Source: Chitinophaga caeni
GTDB taxonomy: Bacteria > Bacteroidota > Bacteroidia > Chitinophagales > Chitinophagaceae
Reading direction: 5' to 3'
Assembly: GCF_002557795.1 (NCBI RefSeq)
Contig: NZ_CP023777.1
Location: 434,001-498,000 of the forward strand
DNA length: 64,000 bases
This document shows, in pieces, positions 28,307 to 36,999 of the stretch. The position numbers were made by a program, and so were the translations under genes. The stretch's first letter is position 1, and every line of letters begins with the position of its first letter. A model generated the notes under the pieces. The model was not told where the DNA came from and did no database searches. It saw nothing but the letters and a program-made list of their open reading frames with translations.

Positions 28307-28334
28307 AAAACGGGACATAAAAATGTCCCGTTTT
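28307..28334. terminator. Bidirectional terminator
   Basis: A CGGGACAT / ATGTCCCG stem extended by four A:T pairs with an AAAA loop; T6 follows on the plus strand and T4 on the minus strand. It separates the convergent cvfB and 28335 genes. Confidence 0.9.
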
Positions 28335-29078
28335 TTATTTATTATATTTCAACATGATAGATTCTTTGTCTTTTATTTGAGACCAATATTTTGTCGGTAC
28401 AATCATTTCTCCACCATTTACATTGCTGAATAATGTTTTGATATTGCAAGACGTATCGATTTGTGCACTTGAATTATTAGACACATCCAAACGGAGCGTG
28501 TCCACGAAATAATGGCTCATAAATGCGTAAGCCTGGTTATTTAAACTTACCGATACAGATCGTGGATAGTCGTCTTGGCCAGATTGGTTCAACAAATGCA
28601 GATCGGCTTTATTACTCGATATTGACTCCAATTCATTAACATATATAATTGTAGATGCACTATTAAAACCGTTGTAATCATATTTTAACGGCTCGGGAAT
28701 TTTTAGATCTACGAAAAGGGTGTCATTTTTTATATTGTATGAAACACAACCTTTAGAATAATTATTTCTTACGATCCGCTGGGTATCGTTGGGAGCAATA
28801 ATGACGAATACGTTTAGTGCGCGGGTATTGCCCCAGGTTTCTACCTTTTTATCTTCCCCGGTTACTAGGTCCTTTTTGTAAATATTAAAGGTACCGTCTA
28901 CGGATATATGGTGGAAACCAGGAGCCGCTTCGATTATTTCTTTAACTGGAACTCTATTCATTTCCGGTTTGTCAAAATGCCCCGCCTCGTATTCCTTAGC
29001 CATAATGAAATTGCCGAACACCAGTGTCCCGGCCAGGACAAGTATAAAAGCGATTAATAGATATATAGAGGTTTTCAT
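28335..29078 (-). CDS. Membrane-anchored hypothetical protein of the GntR-ABC operon
   Basis: 247 residues. One N-terminal membrane segment (SIYLLIAFILVLAGTLVFGNFIMA) is followed by a beta-rich extracytoplasmic part. Phrases such as FHHISVDGTFNIY, ALNVFVIIAPND, NDTLFVDLKIP and LRLDVSNNSSAQIDTSCNIKTLFSNVNGGEMIV recall the repeating strands of GIN/DUF2807 head domains, but the match is weak. It lies 4 nt after the GntR gene and is the last gene of the operon. Function unknown; possibly an accessory of the ABC system. Confidence 0.7.
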   Translation of the reverse strand: MKTSIYLLIAFILVLAGTLVFGNFIMAKEYEAGHFDKPEMNRVPVKEIIEAAPGFHHISVDGTFNIYKKDLVTGEDKKVETWGNTRALNVFVIIAPNDTQRIVRNNYSKGCVSYNIKNDTLFVDLKIPEPLKYDYNGFNSASTIIYVNELESISSNKADLHLLNQSGQDDYPRSVSVSLNNQAYAFMSHYFVDTLRLDVSNNSSAQIDTSCNIKTLFSNVNGGEMIVPTKYWSQIKDKESIMLKYNK

Positions 29079-29082
29079 AAAC

Positions 29083-29454
29083 CTAATTATTTTGAGATTG
29101 TAAATATGTTTGATATTGTTGATGTAAGTCCTTCCAATCTATATCCAATAAGAATACCTTGTGAAAAAAAGCAGGTAATTCTTCTTTGATAAAATGTTCC
29201 TTACGTGTTTTAACAATGATATTTTTAGCGCCCGGATCGATGAAATATCCTAGTCCGCGCTTTGTATAAATAATACCTTGCTGTTGTAAATATTCGTAAG
29301 AACGCATGATGGTATTGGGATTTACCGCAAGTTGTACAGCCAATTCTCTTACAGAAGGAATTTTTTCATCCTGCAACCAAGCGCCGGATTGTACCTGGTC
29401 ACAAACATATTCAGCAATCTGCAAGTAGATAGCCTGTGTTTGATTAAAATCCAT
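29083..29454 (-). CDS. GntR-family regulator, YtrA type
   Basis: 123 residues: a winged HTH (AIYLQIAEYVCDQVQSGAWL, KIPSVRELAVQLAVNPNTIMRSYEYLQQQGIIYTKRGLGYFI) with only a short helical tail for dimerisation. This is the YtrA subfamily layout, whose members control adjacent ABC transporters. It is third in an operon after an ATPase and permease. A dyad operator overlaps the operon promoter at 31176-31199, so autoregulation is likely. Confidence 0.92.
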   Translation of the reverse strand: MDFNQTQAIYLQIAEYVCDQVQSGAWLQDEKIPSVRELAVQLAVNPNTIMRSYEYLQQQGIIYTKRGLGYFIDPGAKNIIVKTRKEHFIKEELPAFFHKVFLLDIDWKDLHQQYQTYLQSQNN

Positions 29455-29464
29455 TGTAAGTAAT

Positions 29465-30298
29465 TTAACGGGTTAATTCTTGTTCCTGTGTCCTCTTGTA
29501 GCCTATATAAAACGAAAATATCAACAACAGCAAGAAAAGGATAATCATGATATTCATATAATTTAGCGGCATCCACACGGTTTCATCGGCGTGGAACCCA
29601 TTGTGAGTATTATATTGGAGTTGAATTTTATTCAGTCCATTCTTGTCACCCACGAATAAATCCTTTACCGGCAAATCCATATGCCTGCGGGGACTACCCT
29701 CCGGGGGTTGCTTCCCCCCGGCGATCCATCTTGCCAAGCCATTGTCCACGATTTCCGTGGAAATCATGTAAACCAAAATCCCTAAACCCAATTTGACATA
29801 GAAATATTTCCGGATGAAAACAATCAACAAAGTAAATACCATGCAAAACCTTAAATATGGCGCTACCAAGTACTGGAATTTGTCGTATATCATCGTATCG
29901 GTGATACCACCGAGGTAGTTTATGTAAATTAAATCCGTAAGCTTGATAATGATCATACCGGTTATAATACAACAGGCGGGGAATATAATATAACTAATGA
30001 TGAAAGCTACCAAGGCTTTCTCTGCTAGGCTTGCAGGTAATATGAGCAGGCTTGCGCCTTCTTTCTGTAATAAGGGCTTGAATATGAAAATGTTCAAGAA
30101 ACAGATACCGATGGTCGAGGCAATTAATATTACCTGGATACGCGATTGATTATATCCGGAGGGCTCTATCACCAGTTCGAAAGCCAACATTCCTATGATA
30201 AGCAGGGATAAGAAAATAAACAACCAGGTAAAAATTTTCCGGTTGATATTCCAATGCAAACGCATTAAATTTAAGATACGGGAAAGGTTAAACGGCAT
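29465..30298 (-). CDS. ABC-2-like membrane permease
   Basis: About 277 residues from MPFNLSRILNLMRLHWNINRK, start chosen at 30298 since it overlaps the ATPase stop by 11 nt and precedes the first helix; the frame is open to 30361. Six to seven hydrophobic segments are visible (TWLFIFLSLLIIGMLAF, VILIASTIGICFLNIFIF, ALVAFIISYIIFPACCII, and a last MNIMIILFLLLLIFSFYIGY). Partner of the ATPase upstream. The cargo is unknown. Confidence 0.8.
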   Translation of the reverse strand: MPFNLSRILNLMRLHWNINRKIFTWLFIFLSLLIIGMLAFELVIEPSGYNQSRIQVILIASTIGICFLNIFIFKPLLQKEGASLLILPASLAEKALVAFIISYIIFPACCIITGMIIIKLTDLIYINYLGGITDTMIYDKFQYLVAPYLRFCMVFTLLIVFIRKYFYVKLGLGILVYMISTEIVDNGLARWIAGGKQPPEGSPRRHMDLPVKDLFVGDKNGLNKIQLQYNTHNGFHADETVWMPLNYMNIMIILFLLLLIFSFYIGYKRTQEQELTR

Positions 30299-31148
30299 GT
30301 ACAATATTTTTATGGCCAGAAAATAAAGAAGCGAAATAATCGGGCTGTTCCATCGCTGCATTGAACAACATCTCCAGGTTTACCGGTGATGATAAATGAT
30401 GCCGGTTTTCCTGTATGATAGCATAACCCAGCAGGATGTTTTCGCTATAGACCAGGTGATCATTACCTTCCAATTGCTTCACGATATTGAAATACAGTTT
30501 ATGACCAATCTCTTCGATCGAGCTATTCACCAGCACCTTGTCATCCTGTAAAATGATGATATGATCCACCAGGTTATTCAATTCCAACATCTGGTGCGAA
30601 CTGATTACGATACATTGAAAAGGTTGTACCATCCCGGCCAACAGCTTATTGAAGTTCTTCCGGGAAGTGATATCCAAACCGTTTGTCGGCTCATCCAAAA
30701 AGATATATGGTACATTGGTAGACAATGCAAACGCTAACATTGCCTTTTTCAATTGCCCATGGCTTAGATTGGATAGCTTTTGACCGGGTGAGACTTCAAA
30801 CTTCGCCAAGCATTCATCAAAAAAATCGGGGTTAAAATCTGGGTAAAATTTCCCGAAACTCTTGGCATAATTCTTCGCGGAAATTGAAGGCGCATCGGGA
30901 TTATCCGGCAAATAATAAATCTCGCGGAAAAAGGATAGCTGCCTTTTCCTAGGTTCATTTCCGCCTACTAGTATTTCGCCGGAACCCGGGAATAATAAAC
31001 CTGACAATAAACCTAGCAAGGTAGATTTGCCGATCCCGTTCTTTCCCAGTAAACCGTAAACCTTACCCATATCGAGTTGCAGGTTCACATCGTTCAAAAC
31101 CTTTTCTTTACCGCGATAAGCATAAGATACATTCTTGATACTGATCAT
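30288..31148 (-). CDS. ABC transporter ATP-binding protein
   Basis: 286 residues. Walker A GLLGKNGIGKSTLLG, signature LSHGQLKKAMLAF (LSHGQ), Walker B IFLDEPTNGLD, switch His in CIVISSHQ. The C-terminal ~70 residues are a variable extension. First gene of a four-gene operon (ATPase, permease, GntR, membrane protein) preceded by a promoter with operator. Such YtrA-type systems respond to envelope stress or antimicrobials in other phyla; that role is only inferred. Confidence 0.93.
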   Translation of the reverse strand: MISIKNVSYAYRGKEKVLNDVNLQLDMGKVYGLLGKNGIGKSTLLGLLSGLLFPGSGEILVGGNEPRKRQLSFFREIYYLPDNPDAPSISAKNYAKSFGKFYPDFNPDFFDECLAKFEVSPGQKLSNLSHGQLKKAMLAFALSTNVPYIFLDEPTNGLDITSRKNFNKLLAGMVQPFQCIVISSHQMLELNNLVDHIIILQDDKVLVNSSIEEIGHKLYFNIVKQLEGNDHLVYSENILLGYAIIQENRHHLSSPVNLEMLFNAAMEQPDYFASLFSGHKNIVHAV

Positions 31149-31175
31149 AATAGTTAGATTAAATGATAAATATTT

Positions 31176-31199
31176 AGTGTATTAGTAAACTAGTACACT
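31176..31199 (-). promoter_or_regulatory. Dyad operator of the GntR-ABC operon
   Basis: A 24-bp dyad with outer arms AGTGTA / TACACT and inner arms TAGT / ACTA; 20 of 24 positions are symmetric. It lies directly downstream of the -7 element, over the expected transcription start, so binding would block initiation. The natural ligand is the YtrA-type GntR protein encoded in the operon. Confidence 0.78.
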
Positions 31200-31200
31200 G

Positions 31201-31230
31201 CAAATGTAAAAAGCCTTTTCGATATTTCAA
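31201..31230 (-). promoter_or_regulatory. Bacteroidota sigma-ABfr-type promoter of the GntR-ABC operon
   Basis: On the minus strand TTG (31228-31230), 19-nt spacer, TACATTTG (31201-31208): a full match to TTG-N19-TAnnTTTG. It is 53 nt upstream of the ATPase start. Confidence 0.78.
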
Positions 31231-31307
31231 ATATTCCTGCAAATTTTTCTTTAGGGCAATTAAATTTTGATAATAATAGGCGGGCGTAGCGGGTAAATCC
31301 GGCTTAC

Positions 31308-31347
31308 AAAAAAGAAAGCCAAGGACTGCAATCCTTGGCTTTCTTTT
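31308..31347. terminator. Terminator of glyA
   Basis: A 15-bp stem (AAAGAAAGCCAAGGA / TCCTTGGCTTTCTTT, 6-nt loop) with T-runs on both strands. It ends glyA transcription on the minus strand and insulates the GntR operon promoter. Confidence 0.93.
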
Positions 31348-31402
31348 ACTTCATATTATATAACTATGTAAAGTACTGATCATTAATAGTACCTTAAATC
31401 TT

Positions 31403-32680
31403 TTACATTTCCGGGTACAGCGGGAACTGTTTCATGTACTCGTTCACTTCTCCGCGCAGCTTCGTGATAAGCGTTTCATTATCGGCATCCATCAATAATT
31501 GATCGATCCAGTTAACGATTTGGGGCATATCCGCTTCTTTCAGTCCACGGGTTGTAATAGCCGGCACACCGATACGGATACCGGAAGTTACGAACGGCGA
31601 TTTATCATCGAACGGAACCATGTTCTTATTAATGGTGATATCTGATTTCACCAAGGTTTGTTCCGCTTTTTTACCGGAGATATTCTTATTCCTGAGATCA
31701 ATCAGCAACAGGTGATTATCTGTACCGCCGGAAACAATTTCGTAACCTTTTTCCAAGAAGCTGGTAGCCATAGCTTGCGCATTCTTGACAACCTGGTGTG
31801 CATATTGCGTATAATCGTCACTGAGAATCTCGAAGAAGGAAACTGCTTTGGCAGCAATCACATGCTCCAAAGGTCCGCCTTGAATACCCGGGAATACGGC
31901 AGTATCGATCAGCGAACTCATCATGCGGGTTTCGCCTTTCGGGGTTTTTAAACCGAATGGATTTTCGAAATCCTTACCCATCATGATCATACCGCCACGT
32001 GGGCCACGTAAAGTTTTGTGTGTAGTCGTAGTAACGAAATGACAATGTTCGAATGGTGAATTGAGCAAGCCTTTGGCAATTAATCCCGCGGGATGCGCGA
32101 TATCAGCCATCACGAAGGCGCCGATCTTGTCGGCAATAGCGCGGATGCGGGCATAATCCCAATCACGGCTATAAGCAGAGGCGCCGCAAATAATCACTTT
32201 GGGTTTTTCTTGCAAGGCCACTTTTTCCATCACGTCATATTCAACGCGACCTGTTTCTTTATTAACACCGTAGAAAAAGGGTTGATATAATTTACCGGAA
32301 AAGTTCACGGCGGAACCATGCGTGAGGTGACCACCCATGCTCAGGTCGAGGCCCAGTATTTTATCGCCGGGTTGCAAGATGGCCAATAATACGGCGGCAT
32401 TAGCTTGAGCGCCGGAGTGCGGTTGCACGTTAGCATATTCGATACCGAAGATTTGTTTAGCACGGTCAATAGCCAATTGTTCGCTGAGATCTACCACTTC
32501 ACAACCGCCGTAATACCTTCTTCCAGGGTATCCTTCGGCATATTTATTGGTCATCACGTTACCCATGGCTTGCATAACCTGCAAGCTGGTAAAGTTTTCA
32601 GAAGCAATCAATTCAATGCCATGACGTTGTCTTTCCAATTCTTGGCGAATGATATCAAATATTTGCTGGTCTCTTTGCAT
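31403..32680 (-). CDS. glyA: Serine hydroxymethyltransferase
   Basis: 425 residues, PLP enzyme interconverting serine and glycine with tetrahydrofolate. Signature patterns: [75 protein letters not shown], and the PLP lysine in [14 protein letters not shown]. The C-terminal [19 protein letters not shown] is intact. Monocistronic with a strong terminator. Confidence 0.98.
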   Translation of the reverse strand: MQRDQQIFDIIRQELERQRHGIELIASENFTSLQVMQAMGNVMTNKYAEGYPGRRYYGGCEVVDLSEQLAIDRAKQIFGIEYANVQPHSGAQANAAVLLAILQPGDKILGLDLSMGGHLTHGSAVNFSGKLYQPFFYGVNKETGRVEYDVMEKVALQEKPKVIICGASAYSRDWDYARIRAIADKIGAFVMADIAHPAGLIAKGLLNSPFEHCHFVTTTTHKTLRGPRGGMIMMGKDFENPFGLKTPKGETRMMSSLIDTAVFPGIQGGPLEHVIAAKAVSFFEILSDDYTQYAHQVVKNAQAMATSFLEKGYEIVSGGTDNHLLLIDLRNKNISGKKAEQTLVKSDITINKNMVPFDDKSPFVTSGIRIGVPAITTRGLKEADMPQIVNWIDQLLMDADNETLITKLRGEVNEYMKQFPLYPEM

Positions 32681-32755
32681 GTCGCTATAAAATTTCGCAC
32701 AAAAATAAATGAAAGCTGGATCAATTACAATCTAGGAATTGGTTTGCATAGGAAA

Positions 32756-33160
32756 TTAGCGATGATTTTTCTTTATACGCGTATGCTTGCTATTTTTCTG
32801 GGATACATACACGAGGTTTACCAAGAGGGTAATTATCATCAGGAAAAGTCCGAAGAACTCGCGGGTTTCTTCAATCCAAGGCTTTTCGGCTTGCATGGTA
32901 GCGGCAATATTTTCATGTTGATGCTCGCTAACCCAGTTTAAAACACCGTTCTGATCAAAAAACAAGTAGGCGGCATAACAGAGGTAAATAAAAATGCCAA
33001 GGCTATATAAATTTTTATACCACTTCCCGCCGGCGGCCAATCCGCAGAGAACAGCCGTATAAAGATACAATGGAATCCAAAGGTAAAAATCGGGATCATT
33101 GTACTGTAATCCTGCGAAGATGGTAAATAAAACACAAGCTATAATATTAAATACCTTCAT
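32756..33160 (-). CDS. TMEM220-family membrane protein
   Basis: 134 residues with four predicted helices: VFNIIACVLFTIFAGLQYNDPDFYLWIPLYLYTAVLCGL, LYSLGIFIYLCYAAYLFF, and EFFGLFLMIITLLVNLVYV. The motif QYNDPD in the first helix-loop is characteristic of the TMEM220 (transmembrane family 220) helix family. Function unknown in bacteria. Its C-terminal tail is basic. Confidence 0.82.
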   Translation of the reverse strand: MKVFNIIACVLFTIFAGLQYNDPDFYLWIPLYLYTAVLCGLAAGGKWYKNLYSLGIFIYLCYAAYLFFDQNGVLNWVSEHQHENIAATMQAEKPWIEETREFFGLFLMIITLLVNLVYVSQKNSKHTRIKKNHR

Positions 33161-33811
33161 AGTTATATATTAATAATGATCATTTTATAAGATAAACTTA
33201 CAGCAATTGACAGACTTATCAAGGTTAAACTTTAAAACATTTTTCACATAATATTTGCATTTTTGAAAATATTCACATAGTTTTAATGCACTAAACTGTA
33301 TAACACTATAGTTAAACAGTATCCCTAGCAAATAGGATTAAACAAAAAACAAACCAGAATCTAAGCATTTAAGGCGTTTGACTTTATAAGTTCCACATTA
33401 TGAAATGCAAGGGAACACTGAGCCAAATTGCATTTCAGAGTTTATCCAAATAAAAACAAAATCTTTATAGAGATCTGCTTAATTTAGGCATTATTTTAGT
33501 ACTAGATAAAGAAAGCAACTGCTAACAAGAAGACAAATCAGTTTCGTATTATCGTTTGTTAATAAGCCGTGTTGCTAACTCCCGGAAGGGTTAAATTGTA
33601 GGGGAAAATTTAAAAATATGATGCCCGGTTTGGAGAATTATCAATTTTAATGATATATTGCAAAAACTGGTATCAAAACACAAGATCTAAATTTTCAATT
33701 GCTTACAATCAATCAGAAAATAAAACTACAAGATATTACGCACCAGCTTGACGCTCATGGGCTCGTGTAAAGTTTATCCTGGTTACTAATCAGGTTTTAG
33801 AATGGCGGAAG
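33161..33811. other. Long intergenic stretch, possible unannotated transcript
   Basis: AT-rich, without a supported protein gene on either strand. A strong plus-strand terminator at 33812-33840 ends it, though no plus-strand gene precedes. This suggests a small RNA transcribed toward the terminator. A small stem CCTG / CAGG occurs at about 33778-33794. No promoter with both consensus parts was found, and no known RNA family was recognised. Confidence 0.35.
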
Positions 33812-33840
33812 GAGAGGCACTTGTGCCTCTCTTTTATTTT
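33812..33840 (+). terminator. Orphan Rho-independent terminator
   Basis: A near-perfect hairpin GAGAGGCAC / GTGCCTCTC with a minimal loop, followed by TTTTATTTT. It is not preceded by any plus-strand coding gene within 650 nt. Confidence 0.8.
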
Positions 33841-34002
33841 ACGCTCGCAAGGTATTGATAAACAATCGTTAGCCCGGAACTTCAAAGCATATCTTTTACT
33901 TATACAACTTTTTTATGGAATACTTGTTTTTTATCATATAACGGATTCAAAGGATTTGTATATTTCTAATGCTATTAGTCTGACCGAAAAAGCCTGGGAC
34001 CT

Positions 34003-34554
34003 ATGAGTCATAGTATCTTTTGTTATCAATCTAAAATAGGTCGACCACTGAAGGAAGAAGCCCTTTTCCTGGTCAAAAACCAATTGGAGATATTGGGTAA
34101 TTGCGAAAAGAACGTCGCGATGCAACATAAAATTGTGTCCGCGATCTCTGAAATCCACCCGGGTATGGTCGTTGTTCCATTCAACCATGCCGTTTTAGCA
34201 TTGGTACAAGAACTGAGCCCTGAAGAGGCGGCTTACCTGTACGACCATATAGATATGTATTCCCCGGAAGGGGAAACACCCGTGCAATTATCCGTACTGC
34301 ATCACCTCGTCACTATTACCATCGAATCATGGCCGCTGAAGAAAAGCGACCAGTTTTTTATTTACCTCGGGAAGTTTATCAAGGCTATCCGCGAAACTGC
34401 CGGTTATTTCGTGTATGATCCGCAACTGGATGTTGCTTTTGACCCTTCGCAAGATAATTACAGGCGATTAATGCATTATATCGCGGAAGAAGAACATATT
34501 CACCAAGGCATTATCAGGGAGAAACATGCTAAACCTTGGTACAAATTCTGGTAA
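34003..34554 (+). CDS. Hypothetical protein, 183 residues
   Basis: No family recognised. No signal peptide or membrane segment. Mostly helical with a well-spaced hydrophobic pattern: EEALFLVKNQLEILGNCEKNVAMQHKIVSAISEI, HAVLALVQELSPEEAAYLYDHIDMY, SVLHHLVTITIESWPLKKSDQFFIYLGKFIKAIRETAGYFVYDPQLDVAFD. Codon use and the sustained frame support a real gene. It ends HAKPWYKFW, unusually aromatic. It stands alone before an orphan-family gene at 34896. Confidence 0.7.
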   Translation: MSHSIFCYQSKIGRPLKEEALFLVKNQLEILGNCEKNVAMQHKIVSAISEIHPGMVVVPFNHAVLALVQELSPEEAAYLYDHIDMYSPEGETPVQLSVLHHLVTITIESWPLKKSDQFFIYLGKFIKAIRETAGYFVYDPQLDVAFDPSQDNYRRLMHYIAEEEHIHQGIIREKHAKPWYKFW

Positions 34555-34787
34555 CCCTACCCGGGAATTAGCCATTTATTAACATTTATACATCTTCAAG
34601 AATACCTCTAATCCCAGGCATTCCAAAATTAACGCAACGAATCCGCCCCTTTATTTGTTACATATCAAGTAACTGTAGCTCAATAGGTAATAATTTTATT
34701 TAAAAGTCCGCCTACACTTACTTTTCCAGCTGTCATCTTTAATAAATTCAAATTCAAACTGATCGTACAAACATCATTTTTTTATTA

Positions 34788-34813
34788 TCAATAACAAACG
34801 CTTAACAATTAAT
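34788..34813 (+). promoter_or_regulatory. Conserved upstream element A of the ~155-residue orphan family
   Basis: TCAATAACAAACG followed by CTTAACAATTAAT, 83 nt before the start at 34896. The same block with three or four changes occurs at 60792-60818, 88 nt before the related gene at 60906. Shared sequence and distance point to a common regulatory site. The rest of the 34555-34787 gap shows nothing definite. Confidence 0.55.
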
Positions 34814-34895
34814 TTCCAGAAAATGACTTTATTTAAGCTGGTTAGCTGAACATTACAATCATTAGGATCCTATAGCTTATATAATTACATGTAAG

Positions 34896-35378
34896 ATGAT
34901 ATTCTTGGTTAAAAACAACAGTACAGACATCCCGTTTAAAAACACGAGCCATGTTCCTTCCCATCAACAAGGGATCAAGTTACCCGATGCCGAACAGTTC
35001 GGCTATGTTAAATACGGCTCTAATGAATGGTACATGCAAACTATTGCCCAGGATGGGTACAAGGTTAAGGTGAATCAGTTTAAGATCCGGGAACCGATTA
35101 TTTTATTACCGGATAACGCCGCGTCTTGCCATGCCTTAGTTTACATTGAAGCGGGAAAATTCGCGGTACGAATCCCTAGATGCGAAGAAGCCATCGTGCA
35201 CGTCAAGACAGGGGAATTTAGGGAAGCCAGCCTTCCTGCCAGCGGCATAGAACTGCAATTCAATGCCGGCTATTATTGTATCAAGCATATTGAACTAACC
35301 GAAACCGGCATCCCGGGGCAGGAACTGAAAAATATGATGAAAATCCTCGCAGATATACCGGTAAAAGTTCTAGGCTAG
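34896..35378 (+). CDS. Hypothetical protein of a local ~155-residue orphan family, member A
   Basis: 160 residues, no signal or membrane segment. It aligns by eye with the proteins at 60906 and 61797. Shared pattern: Y..-x-(N/H)-(E/Q)W near residue 48, a basic/aromatic stretch, F.I..P or T, then A..YI..G, then (L/V)..G, (L)P..GI.L....G.Y.(I)K.IE. The layout resembles an AraC-type N-terminal sensing (cupin-like) domain without its DNA-binding half, but that is inference. No named family is recognised. It has an upstream element shared with 60906. Confidence 0.68.
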   Translation: MIFLVKNNSTDIPFKNTSHVPSHQQGIKLPDAEQFGYVKYGSNEWYMQTIAQDGYKVKVNQFKIREPIILLPDNAASCHALVYIEAGKFAVRIPRCEEAIVHVKTGEFREASLPASGIELQFNAGYYCIKHIELTETGIPGQELKNMMKILADIPVKVLG

Positions 35379-35403
35379 GTAGTCTATACAAACTTACAGC
35401 GCA

Positions 35404-35431
35404 TGAAAAAGGGCAGACTTAAAGCCTGCCC
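35404..35431 (-). terminator. Terminator of the NatAB-like operon
   Basis: Stem GGGCAG / CTGCCC with an inner CTT / AAG pair. T5 follows on the minus strand just past the small membrane protein gene. Confidence 0.8.
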
Positions 35432-35438
35432 CGGTAAT

Positions 35439-35651
35439 TTATGATGTCTTTTTATCACCCTGCGGCGGTAAGACATATTTTACTAATATTATAGCGATGG
35501 CAATCAAGAATAATATTGCGCCAATTATAAAACAAAAATTATAAATAACCGGATCATGGTTCTTTACAAAACTGTAAGCCCCCATCATGATTAAGCTTAG
35601 CGATATAATCAGCAAAATAGCAATCAATATGATGTACCTGGTCTTTTTCAT
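35439..35651 (-). CDS. Small two-helix membrane protein
   Basis: 70 residues: Lys/Arg N-terminus, helix YIILIAILLIISLSLIMMGAYSFV, a short loop, and helix FCFIIGAILFLIAIAIILVKYVL, then a charged tail. 22 nt downstream of the ABC permease gene, hence in the operon. No family assigned. Confidence 0.75.
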   Translation of the reverse strand: MKKTRYIILIAILLIISLSLIMMGAYSFVKNHDPVIYNFCFIIGAILFLIAIAIILVKYVLPPQGDKKTS

Positions 35652-35673
35652 CCTAATGGTTGGTTTCGTCTTA

Positions 35674-36975
35674 TCAATTCTTACGGAAAATCCACTTTAA
35701 GGCCTCTCCCCATGTTACTTTCTTCCCGTACAACAATATGCCCGTACGGTAAACCCTACCTGCCACCCAGGTAGTAAATAAGAATCCTATTACCAAGATG
35801 CCCATCGACAAAGCCAGTTGCCAATAAGTGACAGTACCCGGCACCCCGTATGGAATCCTCGCCATCATCACCACCGGCGATGTGAAAGGTATAATACTTC
35901 CCCAAACAGCCAGGCTGCTATTTGGATCTGTAACCGCTTTCATCATGATAAGGATCGCTATAATGATCGGTAATGTAATCGGGAATGTTAAGCCTTGAGC
36001 ATCGTTCGGATCTTCGTTCACCAAGCTACCTACAGCCGCAAACAAGGAAGAATAAAATATATATCCACCCAAGAAGTAGAATACGAAACAGAAAGTAATC
36101 AACGGCCAGTTAGCGCTCAATTGGATATGCTGTAATTGTTGCGCGATGGCCACTCCAGCCGAGGGATTAGGGGAGTTAGCTTGCGCCGCAGCTAACTCTG
36201 CCGGGCTGATAAACAGCGGCACCAGGAAGGCCAAACCGTAAATCAAACCAATCCAAATTATGAATTGCGTTAAACCAACAGCGCCGATACCCAGTATCTT
36301 ACCCATCATCAATTGAAAAGGTTTCACGCTGCTCACCATCACTTCCGCGATACGGTTCATCTTCTCTTCCATTACACCGCGCATCACCATCATTCCGAAT
36401 AACAGCAGGATGATATAAATGATAAAACCGCTGGCATAACCAATTACCAAGGATATTTCCGCGCTACCTTCCTTCTCCTCTTTACCGGTTTTACTGATAA
36501 TATCCACATTAGAACGGATATCATCCAGCTTTGATTTATCGATCCCTGCCTTCTCCATGCGTAAATCTTCAATCACGTTGTTGATCTTCGATTCGAGGGA
36601 ACTTTTCGTCATGATGTTTAATTGCCCTTCACCGTAGTAAACGATGTTGGGAGGACGGTTTAAATTATCCATCTTCGGGATATGCAGCAACCCGGTAAAT
36701 CCTTTCTCTGCATAGCTCGTGCGCAGGGAATCAAACGGCAACTGGTCATTGAAGATGAAGTGTTCGTTTTGCCCGTCAGGAATACGGTTTTCAAATAATT
36801 TACTTTCATCAACCACTACGATTCTTTTTTCAGCATTACCGGTCCTGGCCAACAGTGCCGGCACAACCATCAGGGCAATGATGAAAATGGGGGTTAAGAT
36901 TGTAAGCACCAGGAAGGATTTTTTCCGAACCCTGGCGAGGTATTCCCTTTTTATGATGAGCCAAATTTTATTCAT
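35674..36975 (-). CDS. ABC-2 type permease, NatB-like
   Basis: 433 residues. The N-terminal basic segment MNKIWLIIKREYLARVRKKSF leads into TM1, then a ~150-residue extracytoplasmic domain, then five or more helices (SLVIGYASGFIIYIILLLFGMMVMRGVMEEKMNRIAEVMVSSVKPFQLMMGKILG is the ABC2 core motif). This is the ABC2_membrane_3/NatB layout. Partner ATPase is 24 nt upstream. It likely exports ions, lipids or toxic compounds. Confidence 0.9.
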   Translation of the reverse strand: MNKIWLIIKREYLARVRKKSFLVLTILTPIFIIALMVVPALLARTGNAEKRIVVVDESKLFENRIPDGQNEHFIFNDQLPFDSLRTSYAEKGFTGLLHIPKMDNLNRPPNIVYYGEGQLNIMTKSSLESKINNVIEDLRMEKAGIDKSKLDDIRSNVDIISKTGKEEKEGSAEISLVIGYASGFIIYIILLLFGMMVMRGVMEEKMNRIAEVMVSSVKPFQLMMGKILGIGAVGLTQFIIWIGLIYGLAFLVPLFISPAELAAAQANSPNPSAGVAIAQQLQHIQLSANWPLITFCFVFYFLGGYIFYSSLFAAVGSLVNEDPNDAQGLTFPITLPIIIAILIMMKAVTDPNSSLAVWGSIIPFTSPVVMMARIPYGVPGTVTYWQLALSMGILVIGFLFTTWVAGRVYRTGILLYGKKVTWGEALKWIFRKN

Positions 36976-36999
36976 GGTAATAGTTTTAACTGGAGTTAA

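Noticed and set aside
33821-34006. 61-codon ORF ending four bases into the 34003 gene
   Set aside because: It starts inside a terminator hairpin and shows no family or coding character.
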